The notes: generated from the sequence alone by a model not told the origin. Positions 27,315 to 36,905 are shown, numbered from the stretch's first letter. The stretch: 64,000 bases of DNA from JARBAK01 sp034472185 (GCA_034472185.1 JARBAK010000001.1:721722-785721); one strand, 5' to 3'. Made by a program: numbers and translations.

Positions 27315-27836
27315 CTATTCGCTGTCTACAACCTCTTCTAAAGTATTACACATAATGGTTTTTTTATCTTGGTCTACAAATGAAATACATTCTTTTATAA
27401 AGGGGTAATATACAGCTTTTTCTGCTGTACGATCATATACTTCTAGTACGTCCGATGCTCCAAAATTTAATATGTTTTTCACTATTCCCAGATTTTGTCC
27501 TGTAGTTGCTAATCTTACGACACTTCCGAGTAAATCTGCATGATAAAATTCACCAGCGTTTGTAGCTGGTAAAGTAGATCTTTTTATTTTTAGTTGTTTA
27601 TTGATAAACTTTTGTGCCTCTTCTCTGCGAGTAACGCCTAATATACTCGCTATAACACATTCACCCTTTGTACTAGCAACTTTAATCTTGTATATACGCC
27701 CTTCATCATCAAATATTTCATCAAATCCCTCTAAATCTTGTGGTTGCTGTACAAAATGACGAATCTTAACTAATCCCTTAACTCCAAAAACTGATACGAT
27801 TACTCCTACAACTATATTGAAATTTTCCATATACAT
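27315..27836 (-). CDS. rimM: Ribosome maturation factor RimM
   Basis: RimM assists late assembly of the 30S head by binding S19. The 173 residues have an N-terminal RimM domain (VVGVIVSVFGVKGLVKIRHFVQQP, ending with REEAQKFINKQLKI) and a C-terminal PRC barrel (GEFYHADLLGSVVRLATTGQNLGIVKNILNFGASDVLEV; YYPFIKECI). Family partners rpsP, trmD and rplS are not adjacent, another sign of operon breakup. An in-frame ATG at residue 2 or 3 cannot be excluded as the start. Confidence 0.93.
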   Translation of the reverse strand: MYMENFNIVVGVIVSVFGVKGLVKIRHFVQQPQDLEGFDEIFDDEGRIYKIKVASTKGECVIASILGVTRREEAQKFINKQLKIKRSTLPATNAGEFYHADLLGSVVRLATTGQNLGIVKNILNFGASDVLEVYDRTAEKAVYYPFIKECISFVDQDKKTIMCNTLEEVVDSE

Positions 27837-28059
27837 ACCTCACAAAGACTAGCTAAATTTTTTTAAAATGCCTTCATATATACGAATGCTATATACTTGT
27901 AGCAAAGCTGGTTATCAAACTTGATGCAAGTAATAAGTGTGGATTTTTAAAAAGAAAAACAGCAATGTTGCAGAAACATACATATGTACATCTGTATGCC
28001 TTAAAAAGATGTGAAATGAGAAAGGTAATTTTAGGAACTAGTCTTAGACTAATACTGGA

Positions 28060-29196
28060 TTAGCTGATTGATGGATAATGTATCCAGTTGTGCTGTGTTT
28101 TACATATGTGATCTCTAAAAAACTCACGTCGTGTAACATTGAAATATATTCCCATTGCTAGGGCAAAAGATAGCATTGAAGATCCTCCATAACTCACGAA
28201 TGGCAAGGTCATACCCTTTGTAGGGAATAAATGTACGGTTACTCCAATATTAAAAATTGATTGAAATGCAAAGTAAGAGAGCATTCCTCCTGCCATATAA
28301 ACTTTATGCATATCTTGCATTTTAGTGATATTGAGTATGCCGCATATAACTATAAAAGATATGAGGAGAACAATAGACAAACAAAAAATTGTGCCGAATT
28401 CCTCTGCAGCTACGGCAAATATGAAATCTGCGTGCGAATCTGGGAGGATATATTTTACAGTTCCCTCTCCGGGTCCACATCCCCAAAGACCGCCCTTTAT
28501 ATATGATTCAAGAGATTTATGTATTTGATACGCATTTCCTATTTCTGGATGAAAAAACAAATCCAGTCTTTTTGCCACATGGGGAAGCATCATGTAAGCG
28601 GTGATACCTAAGATACATAATATACATGCGATACAAATAATCCAACGTCTTCGCAGTCCTGCTAAAAAAAATTGCGTACATAGTGCTACTGAAACTGTTA
28701 CAGCCATACCGAAATCTGGTTGAAGTAGCAAAAGTCCTACTACTATTGCATGCAATAAACCGCATACAATAAAGCGCGATGGGAGATTTTCTTGTACTAA
28801 TATGTTGGCAGTGAGTATTGTATAGAACGGTTTTAATATCTCTGATGGTTGTAGAGAAAAGCCTAGTACGGTAAGCCAACGTTTTGCTCCCTTTGTTTCG
28901 TCTCCTATAAATAATACCAGCATCATTAGTACAATTGTGATTGTAAATCCTAATGCTCCAACTCTTGGGATATATTTACTATTTATGAGCGATACAAAAA
29001 ATAACAACGGGATTCCAAGCGCAATATACTCTAGCTGCTTATAAACGAAATAAAAATGAGAAACTTTTATACGTTCAGCTACCGCGGGACTTGCGGTTGT
29101 GATCAATACTATGCCCACAAACATAAGCCCCAAAAGAGCAATTATAGATTTGCTATCAACGCTAAACCACCATTGCGACCAAAATTTCTTATACAT
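28060..29196 (-). CDS. ftsW: Peptidoglycan glycosyltransferase FtsW (SEDS family)
   Basis: FtsW polymerises septal peptidoglycan together with its partner transpeptidase FtsI. The 378 residues show about ten membrane helices and SEDS motifs: GAKRWLTVLGFSLQPSEILKP, LLLQPDFGMAVTVS, the periplasmic loop QIHKSLESYIKGGLWGCGPGEGTVKYILPDSHADFIFAVAAEEFG, and PFVSYGGSSMLSFALAMGI near the end. FtsW rather than RodA is preferred because of the LPDSHADFIF/AAEEFG loop. It lies on the same strand between argH and rimM, with no cell-wall gene adjacent. Confidence 0.95.
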   Translation of the reverse strand: MYKKFWSQWWFSVDSKSIIALLGLMFVGIVLITTASPAVAERIKVSHFYFVYKQLEYIALGIPLLFFVSLINSKYIPRVGALGFTITIVLMMLVLFIGDETKGAKRWLTVLGFSLQPSEILKPFYTILTANILVQENLPSRFIVCGLLHAIVVGLLLLQPDFGMAVTVSVALCTQFFLAGLRRRWIICIACILCILGITAYMMLPHVAKRLDLFFHPEIGNAYQIHKSLESYIKGGLWGCGPGEGTVKYILPDSHADFIFAVAAEEFGTIFCLSIVLLISFIVICGILNITKMQDMHKVYMAGGMLSYFAFQSIFNIGVTVHLFPTKGMTLPFVSYGGSSMLSFALAMGIYFNVTRREFFRDHICKTQHNWIHYPSIS

Positions 29197-29263
29197 TGCA
29201 TCACCAAGAGTTACAAAAGAGAATTCTCCGAGATGAAGAGGTGTGAACGCATATTTCTCGCTT

Positions 29264-30745
29264 TTATGCCTTTCTTCCCGCTAGATGCTTTCGTATGCTT
29301 GAGCGTATTGTTTTTTTAACTTGCACTGGATTACTACCACCAAAACTTCTTCTAGAAATCACTGCTCTTGATGCTATGAACACACTTCGTATTCCTTCGG
29401 TTATTTGCGGTTCTATTGCCTGTAATTCAGAAAGCTCTAATAGCGAAAGCTTTTTCTTATGAGCAATCGCAAAATTTATGATGTTATTCGTAGTAACTAC
29501 TGCATTGTTGTAATTCAAGGTGGTATTTTTCAATAACCAGTTGAGGATATCTGGAGACAAACTCAAAGGACTTTGAGCTTCTTCTCTCATCTTTCTAGCG
29601 TTAGGAATAATATGGGGAACTATGGCTGATACAACGTTAATACAATTAAACAATATATCGTAAGTAGAAATCATAGGACCAACAACCTCTTGATAATCTC
29701 GAGCGAGTATATCAGATGTGCCACTTAACGTTACAATCACATTAGTGAGATGCCCTAATATATTACCGTTTTGAGCGCGGATACATTCTAATATTTCTGG
29801 ATATCTTTTTCTTTGCAATATGTGATCGTAGGATAGGAAATCTTCGGCAATTGAGATGAAGTTTATATCAGCATGCTGCCAACTTATCAGATCTCTTACA
29901 AATTTAGTCAGATGTGTTGAGCATATTGTAGAAGCAGCGATGAATTCTGCTACAAAGTCTCTATCCATAATGCCATCTATACTATTTAATATAGGACTTT
30001 CGAAGTCGAGCATTTTTGCTGTCATCTTTCTGCTTATATCTAAACTACTGCCAGCGCCCATATATATACCCAATGGTGATTGTATGGTACGGCCTCTTAT
30101 ATCGGAAATCCTGCTTCTATCTCTCCCTAACATTTCCACATACGCCATAAGGTAATGCGCTAGCGAAACTGGTTGGCCATATTGACTATGTAACCGAGTA
30201 GGTAAAATAATCTTTACATTAGCCTCCGCTTTATCTATCAATGCAGCCTGTAGATTTTGGAGAGCAGAGTCTAGAGCATCTAATGCGTCCCTTATCCATA
30301 ATCTCATGCTAGCTACGTAGTGCTCCGCTTTGGATAGAGCGATATCTGAGACTTCTGCAACATTACCTATCTCTTTTTGCAATAAATTTTTTAGTGCATC
30401 CTGAATATTATTAGTAGAAAAGTCTTCGAGATTTATATTTCCATTAGCTATTTCTCTTTTTATTTTATCAAGAGCTGCAAGAATCTGCTTGCAGTGTGTT
30501 TCTGTGATAATGGCTCGCTTCATGCACATACGCGCTTGTACTTTCGACACGTCTATTGCTGCTGAATAAAGTCTTTTGTCATAACTTAAAGATTGCAGCA
30601 TTTGAGCACTCAAGTTATTTATATTTCCTGTACAATACCCACCCCAAAGTGGTTGGAATATACCCTCTACTTTTGCAAGAGATGATATAGGTTGTTTATT
30701 GTTTTTAGATTCTTCTTTGGTTTCTTCGGTTTTCTTGATGGTCAT
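29264..30745 (-). CDS. argH: Argininosuccinate lyase homologue lacking active-site signatures
   Basis: Membership of the argininosuccinate lyase/fumarase superfamily is clear: PLWGGYCTG near the start, MRLWIRDALDALDSALQNLQ, HYLMAYVEMLGRDR, SPLGIYMGAGSSLDISRKM, DRDFVAEFIAAS and the C-terminal RRSFGGSNPVQV. The two catalytic signatures are not there. The substrate loop normally containing TGRSRND is replaced by IALSKAEHY, and the catalytic loop normally GSSIMPQKKNP is LSYDHILQRKRYP. The frame is intact over 493 residues, so it looks like a maintained pseudoenzyme. An upstream open frame to 30904 overlaps the divergent gene; the ATG at 30745 is the sensible start. No other arginine genes are present. 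Confidence 0.85.
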   Translation of the reverse strand: MTIKKTEETKEESKNNKQPISSLAKVEGIFQPLWGGYCTGNINNLSAQMLQSLSYDKRLYSAAIDVSKVQARMCMKRAIITETHCKQILAALDKIKREIANGNINLEDFSTNNIQDALKNLLQKEIGNVAEVSDIALSKAEHYVASMRLWIRDALDALDSALQNLQAALIDKAEANVKIILPTRLHSQYGQPVSLAHYLMAYVEMLGRDRSRISDIRGRTIQSPLGIYMGAGSSLDISRKMTAKMLDFESPILNSIDGIMDRDFVAEFIAASTICSTHLTKFVRDLISWQHADINFISIAEDFLSYDHILQRKRYPEILECIRAQNGNILGHLTNVIVTLSGTSDILARDYQEVVGPMISTYDILFNCINVVSAIVPHIIPNARKMREEAQSPLSLSPDILNWLLKNTTLNYNNAVVTTNNIINFAIAHKKKLSLLELSELQAIEPQITEGIRSVFIASRAVISRRSFGGSNPVQVKKTIRSSIRKHLAGRKA

Positions 30746-30776
30746 ATATATGTAATTGTTCTTAATAGTTTTAAAA

Positions 30777-31628
30777 ATGGATAAAATTAGCACACAACAG
30801 ACACAGGAGAGCCTAATACTAATCGAATATTGTTGTAAACAAAAAAGTACGAATGAATTGATATTCAATAGTATAATAATACTAAGTATTTTGCTTTTGG
30901 TCACAATAGCTCCTGTTTATGGAGCAATTCAGACAACATATTGTCCCTCAACATATAAAGAGAATATTTACATAAATATAAATAAGGACGTAAATGGTAT
31001 GCCGTTTTTGAGAATTCATTCTGATTCGGACATTAACGAGGGAAATTTGAAAAAGAATAAAAAAAGGGGGGCTTCAATTGTTAGGTATACTTCTGGTCGC
31101 GTTAATAAGCTTTCCTTTACTGGTGAAAAAGGAGAAGCGCATAGTTTTCGAGAATTTCATGGAAAATTTCTTATAGTATATTTTTGGGCTCCCTGGTGTT
31201 TAGATTGCATAAGTGCACTGCAGCAACTTAATCAACTTAAGCTTGAGCTAATAGACGAAGGTATCAATGATATTGAAATTATACCGATTGCTATGAATTC
31301 AGGGCCTGGGATAGCAATAAGACAGATTTACTTAAAGAGAGGATGGGCGGCATTGCCAATATATGTAGATAAAGAGAGTAAATTATCGGAAGGTTTATTA
31401 GTACAGTCGTTGCCAACTACGCTTTTTGTTAATAAGAATGCATATATTATGGCAAGGATAGATGGCATAGTATCTTTTGGAGGGCAGGGAGTGTACGATA
31501 AAATTCTGCAAATGAGTCGTAAAGAAGAAATATTTTTGAGAAATTTTGAAAAAACTGAAGAAGATTGTGGGCCCTTTATAAACAAAGACGAACGCGATGC
31601 TATTTTGGTGCCAGTCCCTATATTATGA
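30777..31628 (+). CDS. Thioredoxin-like (TlpA/ResA type) membrane-anchored protein
   Basis: The 283-residue protein starts at ATG 30777. A GTG at 30756 would add seven residues. A hydrophobic segment at about residues 29-50 (SIIILSILLLVTIAPVYG) is a signal anchor. The C-terminal part, from about residue 118, is a thioredoxin fold of the TlpA/ResA family: FRGK-like FHGKFLIVYFWAPWC with Cys141-Leu-Asp-Cys144 as redox pair, and the cis-Pro segment SLPTTLFV. This predicts a periplasmic disulfide reductase, for example in cytochrome c maturation or envelope redox control. It diverges from argH with only 31 bases between starts and converges with ftsA. Confidence 0.85.
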   Translation: MDKISTQQTQESLILIEYCCKQKSTNELIFNSIIILSILLLVTIAPVYGAIQTTYCPSTYKENIYININKDVNGMPFLRIHSDSDINEGNLKKNKKRGASIVRYTSGRVNKLSFTGEKGEAHSFREFHGKFLIVYFWAPWCLDCISALQQLNQLKLELIDEGINDIEIIPIAMNSGPGIAIRQIYLKRGWAALPIYVDKESKLSEGLLVQSLPTTLFVNKNAYIMARIDGIVSFGGQGVYDKILQMSRKEEIFLRNFEKTEEDCGPFINKDERDAILVPVPIL

Positions 31629-31645
31629 TGGAAAATATAGAGTCC

Positions 31646-32905
31646 TTATTCTTCACCTATAAGGTTTGAGAGAAATTTCCTTATTCTACCAAATATGCCC
31701 GCTACAAGCCCACTTTCTGTTGTTATAGCGGTCTCACGTCGTTCTCGTGCATAGTGTTCGTTGACATGTAATAGCATTCCTATTGCAGTATTAAATGTAG
31801 TGAAATTTACATCTTGTATGCTGTATTTTGCTACAAGTTCTTTGACAGTTTTAGGAAATGCAAGCCTAACTTTGGTGGAAAAAAGATGTCCTAACAATTC
31901 TCTCATTCCTGAGATTTGTGCGATACATCCAGCTATCACTATCTTATAGTGAAATTCCATGCCATCATCTTTAAGTCTTTGTTTCACAAGTTCTATAATT
32001 TCTTCAACTCTTGCTCTTATAATTTCGATTAACAACATCCTATTCACTATAGTAACATCGCTTTCATTATCAGCGGGCACCTCAATCTCTTCATGATCAT
32101 CAAGCGATGTAGAAATAACGGAGCCGTAGAGTGTTTTAATACGCTCTGCTTGTTCAAAGCTTATGCCTGTGCACTTTGCAATATCATTGGTGAGATTTAC
32201 ACCACCCAATGGTATACCCCTGAGGTAAATTAGCTGACTATTTTCGAATATAGCTACTGAAGTTGTTCCACCACCGAACTCAAGTAACATAACTCCCATT
32301 GCCATTTCGTCAGGCATAAGGCATGCTAATCCGGTAGCATAAGAAGAAGATATATAGCTCTCTATCTCTAAATTGCACCTAGCTAAACATCTAGAAGTGT
32401 TTAGCAACACATTCTCTGAAGTAGAAAGTATATGGATTTCAGCTGCTAGCTCACTACCGTACATGCCCACCGGATTTTTAATTCCATGATCGCTATCTAA
32501 AGCGTAATCGCATATGAAAGTATGTAAAATTTCAGCTCCATGTTTTCCATAGTAGTTCACTGCTTCGGCGAGCAGTTTATTCAAATCTTTGTTTGAAACT
32601 TCTTTTCCGGTTACATCAACTTCAGATGTTAATTTTTGTGACAATAAACGGTTAGTTGCCATACTGACATAAACCTTTTGAATTTTCTCTCCGCTTGCAA
32701 TTTCTGCCATATCAATTACCTTCGATATGGCTTGTTCTGCTGAGGTTGCATCGATTATCATTCCTGCTTTTATTCCCTCTGCCGCACCAAAACCTATTCC
32801 CAGTATATAGGGGTTACCGGAAGAAGATAATTTGGCTACTAAGCACACGATTTTTGTACTTCCAATATCCAACAAGACTGCAGTATTGCTGCGTTGCTTT
32901 ATCAT
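31646..32905 (-). CDS. ftsA: Cell division protein FtsA
   Basis: FtsA is an actin-like protein that tethers FtsZ to the membrane and recruits the divisome. The 419 residues show actin-fold motifs: phosphate 1 (LLDIGSTKIVCLVA), the 1C domain (ILGIGFGAAEGIKAGMIID; KVYVSMA), phosphate 2 (MLLEFGGGTTSVAIF) and the adenosine motif (VIAGCIAQISGMREL). A C-terminal amphipathic helix (IFGRIRKFLSNLIGE) fits the membrane-targeting helix. It begins six bases after the tsaE stop, so the two form a unit. ftsZ and ftsQ are not adjacent. Confidence 0.95.
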   Translation of the reverse strand: MIKQRSNTAVLLDIGSTKIVCLVAKLSSSGNPYILGIGFGAAEGIKAGMIIDATSAEQAISKVIDMAEIASGEKIQKVYVSMATNRLLSQKLTSEVDVTGKEVSNKDLNKLLAEAVNYYGKHGAEILHTFICDYALDSDHGIKNPVGMYGSELAAEIHILSTSENVLLNTSRCLARCNLEIESYISSSYATGLACLMPDEMAMGVMLLEFGGGTTSVAIFENSQLIYLRGIPLGGVNLTNDIAKCTGISFEQAERIKTLYGSVISTSLDDHEEIEVPADNESDVTIVNRMLLIEIIRARVEEIIELVKQRLKDDGMEFHYKIVIAGCIAQISGMRELLGHLFSTKVRLAFPKTVKELVAKYSIQDVNFTTFNTAIGMLLHVNEHYARERRETAITTESGLVAGIFGRIRKFLSNLIGEE

Positions 32906-32911
32906 GCATTT

Positions 32912-33373
32912 TTACCTATCGATGGCTAAGAACCGTAGATTCGATTTTTTTTTACAAAAATCAAACCTACATTGTATAATATTATTTTTATCGCAATATG
33001 CATCAATAAAATCGGTAGCGATTTGAGGCCATTCTATTATTGTGACCCCGTGGGTGAATGCTTCTTCTAATCCCAGATCGTATAACTCATCTACTCGTGT
33101 AATACGATATAGGTCGAAATGCCATATGGTAAATCTGTCTGTTCGATATTGATTTATTATGGGAAAAGTGGGACTTACGATATTCAAATTTTGTACTCCT
33201 AACGCATTGATTAAAAATTTTGCGAATGTTGTTTTACCCGTACCAAGTTGCCCAGTTAACAGGATTACATTCTCTACAGTGATTTCAGGTGCGAGTATTT
33301 CTGTACATAATTTTACAATCTTTATGTTAGCAATAACTCCACGTTTTAGTGTTTCCCAAAATTCTGCATGCAT
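32912..33373 (-). CDS. tsaE: tRNA threonylcarbamoyladenosine ATPase TsaE
   Basis: TsaE is the ATPase subunit that drives turnover of the TsaB-TsaD complex, which makes t6A37 in ANN-decoding tRNAs. The 153 residues contain Walker A (LTGQLGTGKTTFAKFLINALG), SPTFPIINQYRT, the conserved HFDLYR, LGLEEAF and VTIIEWPQIA. Length is typical. It is six bases upstream of ftsA. Two inner in-frame methionines are absent, so the ATG at 33373 is chosen. Confidence 0.93.
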   Translation of the reverse strand: MHAEFWETLKRGVIANIKIVKLCTEILAPEITVENVILLTGQLGTGKTTFAKFLINALGVQNLNIVSPTFPIINQYRTDRFTIWHFDLYRITRVDELYDLGLEEAFTHGVTIIEWPQIATDFIDAYCDKNNIIQCRFDFCKKKSNLRFLAIDR

Positions 33374-33399
33374 AACAAGGTAATTGATGCGACTTTCTA

Positions 33400-34101
33400 T
33401 TAATGATTATTTGAACGCGGTTGTATTTGTGGGAGGAAGCGGCATGATATATGATATGTAATCCCAGAAATGGCAAACGCGAGTAGTCCTGCGAATATTA
33501 TATCACTCAAAAAATGCTTTCCTGCCATAATTCTGAGCTGTCCAAACCCTAATCCCATTAGGGTTGCAAACATGAACAAGAGCGTGAATTTTTTTGCATC
33601 TTTATTAAAAAGAAAGGCCACTGAATAAAGGGTAAAGCCTATCATAGCATGATTCGATACGAAAGAGCAGTTGCATGTGCATTGCCCAATTTCAAAGATA
33701 GGGGAGAAATCATCGTTTCCTCCAAAGCACACGATATTAAAAGGTCTTGCTCGTTGGAAGATATGCTTTAGACATATAGCGGCGCTAAAATTACAAATTG
33801 AAGCTATGGCGACATATAAAGTTTTCTCATAAAGTGCATGCATTTGCTCCGTTCTATGCTTGCATATATATGCGTATGCTAGCCAGCAAACCATAGCTGT
33901 TGTTAATCCCTTCGCGCTGTATGAGATAATCTTAAATGCCAAATACATCCATGGCGAATCTGCGTATGCAAACTTTCTTTGTATACAGTCGAAAAAAAGC
34001 TTTGAATATCCAATATCTATTACGGGTGCTAGTAAGAATCCAGAAGTAATAATGATAGACAGAAAGATAAAATCTCCCCATATTTTGTGATTATTTTTCA
34101 T
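33400..34101 (-). CDS. PAP2-family membrane phosphatase
   Basis: This 233-residue membrane protein has about six hydrophobic segments and the three PAP2 phosphatase motifs: KHIFQRARP (K-x6-RP), SNHA in place of the usual PSGH core, and RIMAGKHFLSD (R-x5-H-x3-D). Family members dephosphorylate lipid A, undecaprenyl pyrophosphate or phosphatidylglycerol phosphate. In this context the lipid carrier or lipid A is likely. The loss of Pro-Ser-Gly before His in motif 2 is tolerated in some lipid A 1- and 4'-phosphatases, but its effect here cannot be judged by reading. Confidence 0.82.
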   Translation of the reverse strand: MKNNHKIWGDFIFLSIIITSGFLLAPVIDIGYSKLFFDCIQRKFAYADSPWMYLAFKIISYSAKGLTTAMVCWLAYAYICKHRTEQMHALYEKTLYVAIASICNFSAAICLKHIFQRARPFNIVCFGGNDDFSPIFEIGQCTCNCSFVSNHAMIGFTLYSVAFLFNKDAKKFTLLFMFATLMGLGFGQLRIMAGKHFLSDIIFAGLLAFAISGITYHISCRFLPQIQPRSNNH

Positions 34102-34137
34102 AAAGTATATGGGTCTAATAATTGCTAATAATATAAG

Positions 34138-34211
34138 CGCATCTGATAGGACTCGAACCTATAACCTCTGCCTCCGGAGGGCAACGCTCTATCCAATTGA
34201 GCTACAGATGC
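34138..34211 (-). tRNA. tRNA-Arg (anticodon CCG)
   Basis: The reverse complement folds as a cloverleaf: acceptor GCATCTG with CAGATGC, a D arm AGCTCAATTGGATAGAGC, anticodon stem TTGCC/GGCAG around the loop CTCCGGA (anticodon CCG), and a T arm with GGTTCGAGTCC. The anticodon reads CGG arginine codons. CCA is not encoded. About 300 bases without a gene follow on the right. Confidence 0.93.
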
Positions 34212-34541
34212 ATAACAAAATCAGGGGTTTCACCGTCCCAGAAAAGGCATATTAATCTGGGAAGGGTAGCGTTTCCATCTCTATACTAATCATGCATTGT
34301 GGGATGATACAACTCGCTTTTCTAAACGTCAACGCTACATTGTCCATCAATTAGTACTTTGAGGGCTAATGAAACCGTTATTCCTATTTAATAATTTGAG
34401 CGCTTATGTAAAGTAATTATTGAAGAAGAGTATTGTTATATTAATTAATAATTATACAAAACTGATATTATCAAACATAATTTAAAATTTATTACAGACT
34501 ATGTGTCCTGGCGTTTTCTATAGTTTTTGGGTCAATTCTTT
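34212..34541. other. Intergenic region between tRNA-Arg and lptE
   Basis: I see no gene in these 330 bases. A CCCAG/CTGGG inverted repeat lies near 34237-34260, with a 15-base spacer. The AT-rich end at 34430-34500 probably contains the promoter of lptE. Confidence 0.4.
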
Positions 34542-35195
34542 ATGATTAGCTTTTCTTCCAGACTCACTTGGCTACATCTAGCAAAGATTTGTATCACCTT
34601 TATAGTTGTTATTATGATGAGTGCATGTGGATTCCGACCCTTATGGGGCGTGAGGGATCCATTCGCGAGAAAGGAAAAATTCGATGTGAATAAGGATTCT
34701 GCAATAAAAAATTGCTATAGTGTTATTCGAATAGGCGATATAACAACAACGGGCTTTTCGAAGGTAGATTATTCGTATGCAAAAAGTAACTTTGTATTGT
34801 TCGAGTATAGTTTGAAGAATGCGTTGGACACTCTACTTAAACAAAGATTTCAGCTGGCATCTGAGAGGGAGTTAACGGCTTATATATTGGATATACAGTA
34901 TGCTTATGATATCAATCCATTCTTTGTTAGACGAAATGCTAGCGCCCAAAGGGCTAAAATTAAGTTGCAGCTTAATTATAGATTAAAGGCAGAAAAATCT
35001 GATGAGGTCTTGCTTAAAAAGACTATTATCTTGATAGATTCATTTAGCATATCAGATGCTTCATATGAATATATGGTGCTTTCAGAAGATATTGTGTTAA
35101 GTTTAGCAAACTATGCAGCTAATAGAATAGTTAACGAACTAGTCATTTATACTAAAAATAAATTGTATGATACGGATAAGCATATTGTGGATTAG
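34542..35195 (+). CDS. lptE: LPS-assembly lipoprotein LptE
   Basis: LptE plugs the LptD barrel and helps place lipopolysaccharide in the outer leaflet. The 217 residues start at ATG 34542 (MISFSSRLTW); a TTG five codons upstream is less likely. The signal region ends in a lipobox MSACGFRPLWG, and CGFRPLxG is the classic alphaproteobacterial LptE start. The rest fits the small alpha/beta fold (YSLKNALDTLLKQRFQL; YILDIQYAYDINPF; KIKLQLNYRLK). The end overlaps plsC by 29 bases. The usual neighbours leuS and holA are absent. Confidence 0.87.
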   Translation: MISFSSRLTWLHLAKICITFIVVIMMSACGFRPLWGVRDPFARKEKFDVNKDSAIKNCYSVIRIGDITTTGFSKVDYSYAKSNFVLFEYSLKNALDTLLKQRFQLASERELTAYILDIQYAYDINPFFVRRNASAQRAKIKLQLNYRLKAEKSDEVLLKKTIILIDSFSISDASYEYMVLSEDIVLSLANYAANRIVNELVIYTKNKLYDTDKHIVD

Positions 35196-35892
35196 GAGTT
35201 TGCTTTTTTATGCTTTTTTATGGTTATGGACTGCTATTTGGGGCATGGGGGCCGCGCCGTTTTTTTTCTTTTTCCGGCGATTTAGAAAATATTTTCTTCC
35301 CATTTGGAGCAAAGTGCTTTTGGTGGCTTTAGAATATATATGTGCCATTAAAGTGCGAGTATTAGGCAAAGAAAATATTCCAATGGATGGCCCCTTCTTA
35401 TTAGCTGCAAAGCACCAGTCAACGCTAGAAACGATCTTTTTCCCCTCTATAGTTCCTAGGATTTCCTTCATAATTAAACGAGAACTCACTCGAATACCTA
35501 TATTTGGTTGGTATTTACGTTATTTGCACTTTATTATCATTAACCGTACAGCGTCATATACAGCTTTACGTCAAGTTATTGACGGAGTGGGAGATTGCAT
35601 AAAAAACAAAAGAACGATTATAATCTTTCCTGAGGGTACAAGAGTCTCTCCTGAGAAGAGGGTAGCTTGTAAATCTGGAGTTTTTGCGATAAAGAAGACG
35701 TATCCGGATATTAAGGTTATTCCAGTAACTCTGGATTCAGGTTGTTTTTGGAATAACGAATCGTTATTGAAAATTCCCGGTACTGTTACTGTTAGGTTCC
35801 TAAGCCCTTTAATAGACATAAAACACGATAAAAATACTTTTCTGACACAGCTGGGAAATGCTATAAATTTTTCTACGGGAATAAGATCTTAA
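35167..35892 (+). CDS. plsC: 1-acylglycerol-3-phosphate O-acyltransferase
   Basis: PlsC acylates lysophosphatidic acid to phosphatidic acid, the central phospholipid precursor. The 241 residues have an N-terminal hydrophobic segment, the catalytic block AKHQSTLET (HX4E form, His-Gln-Ser as in alphaproteobacterial PlsC), the glycerol-binding EGTR motif in FPEGTRVSPE, and VIPVTLDSG. It overlaps lptE by 29 bases in another frame, so the two are translationally coupled. It converges with EamA copy B, their ends overlapping by four bases. Confidence 0.94.
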   Translation: MIRISILWIRSLLFYAFLWLWTAIWGMGAAPFFFFFRRFRKYFLPIWSKVLLVALEYICAIKVRVLGKENIPMDGPFLLAAKHQSTLETIFFPSIVPRISFIIKRELTRIPIFGWYLRYLHFIIINRTASYTALRQVIDGVGDCIKNKRTIIIFPEGTRVSPEKRVACKSGVFAIKKTYPDIKVIPVTLDSGCFWNNESLLKIPGTVTVRFLSPLIDIKHDKNTFLTQLGNAINFSTGIRS

Positions 35893-36848
35893 GTAAATGC
35901 ACGATTCTCTGATATCGGACTGTGCGTTGCTTTATGTTTTTTAGTCCATGCGGCTGTGTGTAATATATTGATCAATACGATGATGGATACAGCTCCTAAA
36001 GTATAAAATGTAGGTAATTGTCCGTATAACATATATGTTCCAAATGCTGTAAAAGGTAATTTCAGATAAGAGAATGGCTGGAGCATATTCAAGGATGCAT
36101 ATTTATATGACAGGAATAAAGCCATGGTATTTACTGCTCTAAGTAAGCCTACCCCCCATAAAGTTAATATAGTAGAAAACGATATATTCGCAACTATGTG
36201 CAATACGTCTGCCAATAGGAATGGTAGGCCTACTATGGTTGTGACAAATAACACAAAAAAAGTTTGTTCTAATTGATTAGCGGCTGTTTGTTGTTTGCAT
36301 AGGATTTCATAAAGACTATAGAGAACAACAGATAGCGCTATTGTTGCGAAACTTGATGCAGAGAAGGCGCAAAGATCTGGCATTAGAATAAATAATGCAC
36401 ATAAAAGCCCTATTATAGTTGCAGTGATGCTTCTAATTTGCCATGGTTCTTTATTGACGATAGAAGCGAGAATTGCAGTGAGAATTGGCCCCGTATATCC
36501 TAAAGCCGTTGCGGTATGTATTCCAATTTCTCGCATTGCTTTGATCCAAGTTATATATGCAATAAAAACTATTACGCCTCTGTAAATATAATTCTGTAGA
36601 TATGGCCCCCTAGGAATTTTGATATGTTTTTTGCGGATTAATATAATAAAGGGAAATAATGTAAGAAGAGTCAATAAATTTGAGATGGACCATTCCTGCA
36701 TTATGTTAATTTCCGTTTTTAGCGAGATAAAAATCAAATTTGTGCAAGTGTATATCATTATATTGACAATCTTCCATAAAACGCCTTTAAAAAGAGAGGT
36801 GTGATGTGATTTTTGATTAATACTTACAGGAGATGGGATGGTGACCAT
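35889..36848 (-). CDS. EamA/DMT-family transporter (copy B of a duplicated pair)
   Basis: The protein has 319 residues with about ten membrane helices in two EamA repeats. It shares long blocks with copy A at 16767-17690 (LTLLTLFPFIIL, NYIYRG, KAMREIGI against QAMREIGI, NKEPWQ, GLLCALFI, YEILCKQQT, LQPFSYL). It is 57 bases downstream of intact murD, the position that the decayed murD fragment has beside copy A, so this locus is the likely source of the duplication. Relatives in Rickettsiales import metabolites such as S-adenosylmethionine; the substrate is not deducible here. The start could also be a few codons further in. Confidence 0.87.
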   Translation of the reverse strand: MVTIPSPVSINQKSHHTSLFKGVLWKIVNIMIYTCTNLIFISLKTEINIMQEWSISNLLTLLTLFPFIILIRKKHIKIPRGPYLQNYIYRGVIVFIAYITWIKAMREIGIHTATALGYTGPILTAILASIVNKEPWQIRSITATIIGLLCALFILMPDLCAFSASSFATIALSVVLYSLYEILCKQQTAANQLEQTFFVLFVTTIVGLPFLLADVLHIVANISFSTILTLWGVGLLRAVNTMALFLSYKYASLNMLQPFSYLKLPFTAFGTYMLYGQLPTFYTLGAVSIIVLINILHTAAWTKKHKATHSPISENRAFT

Positions 36849-36905
36849 ATATAAAGTAACTTTTTAAAAAATATTTAGGATCAAAATTATATTCAATATA
36901 GTAAA

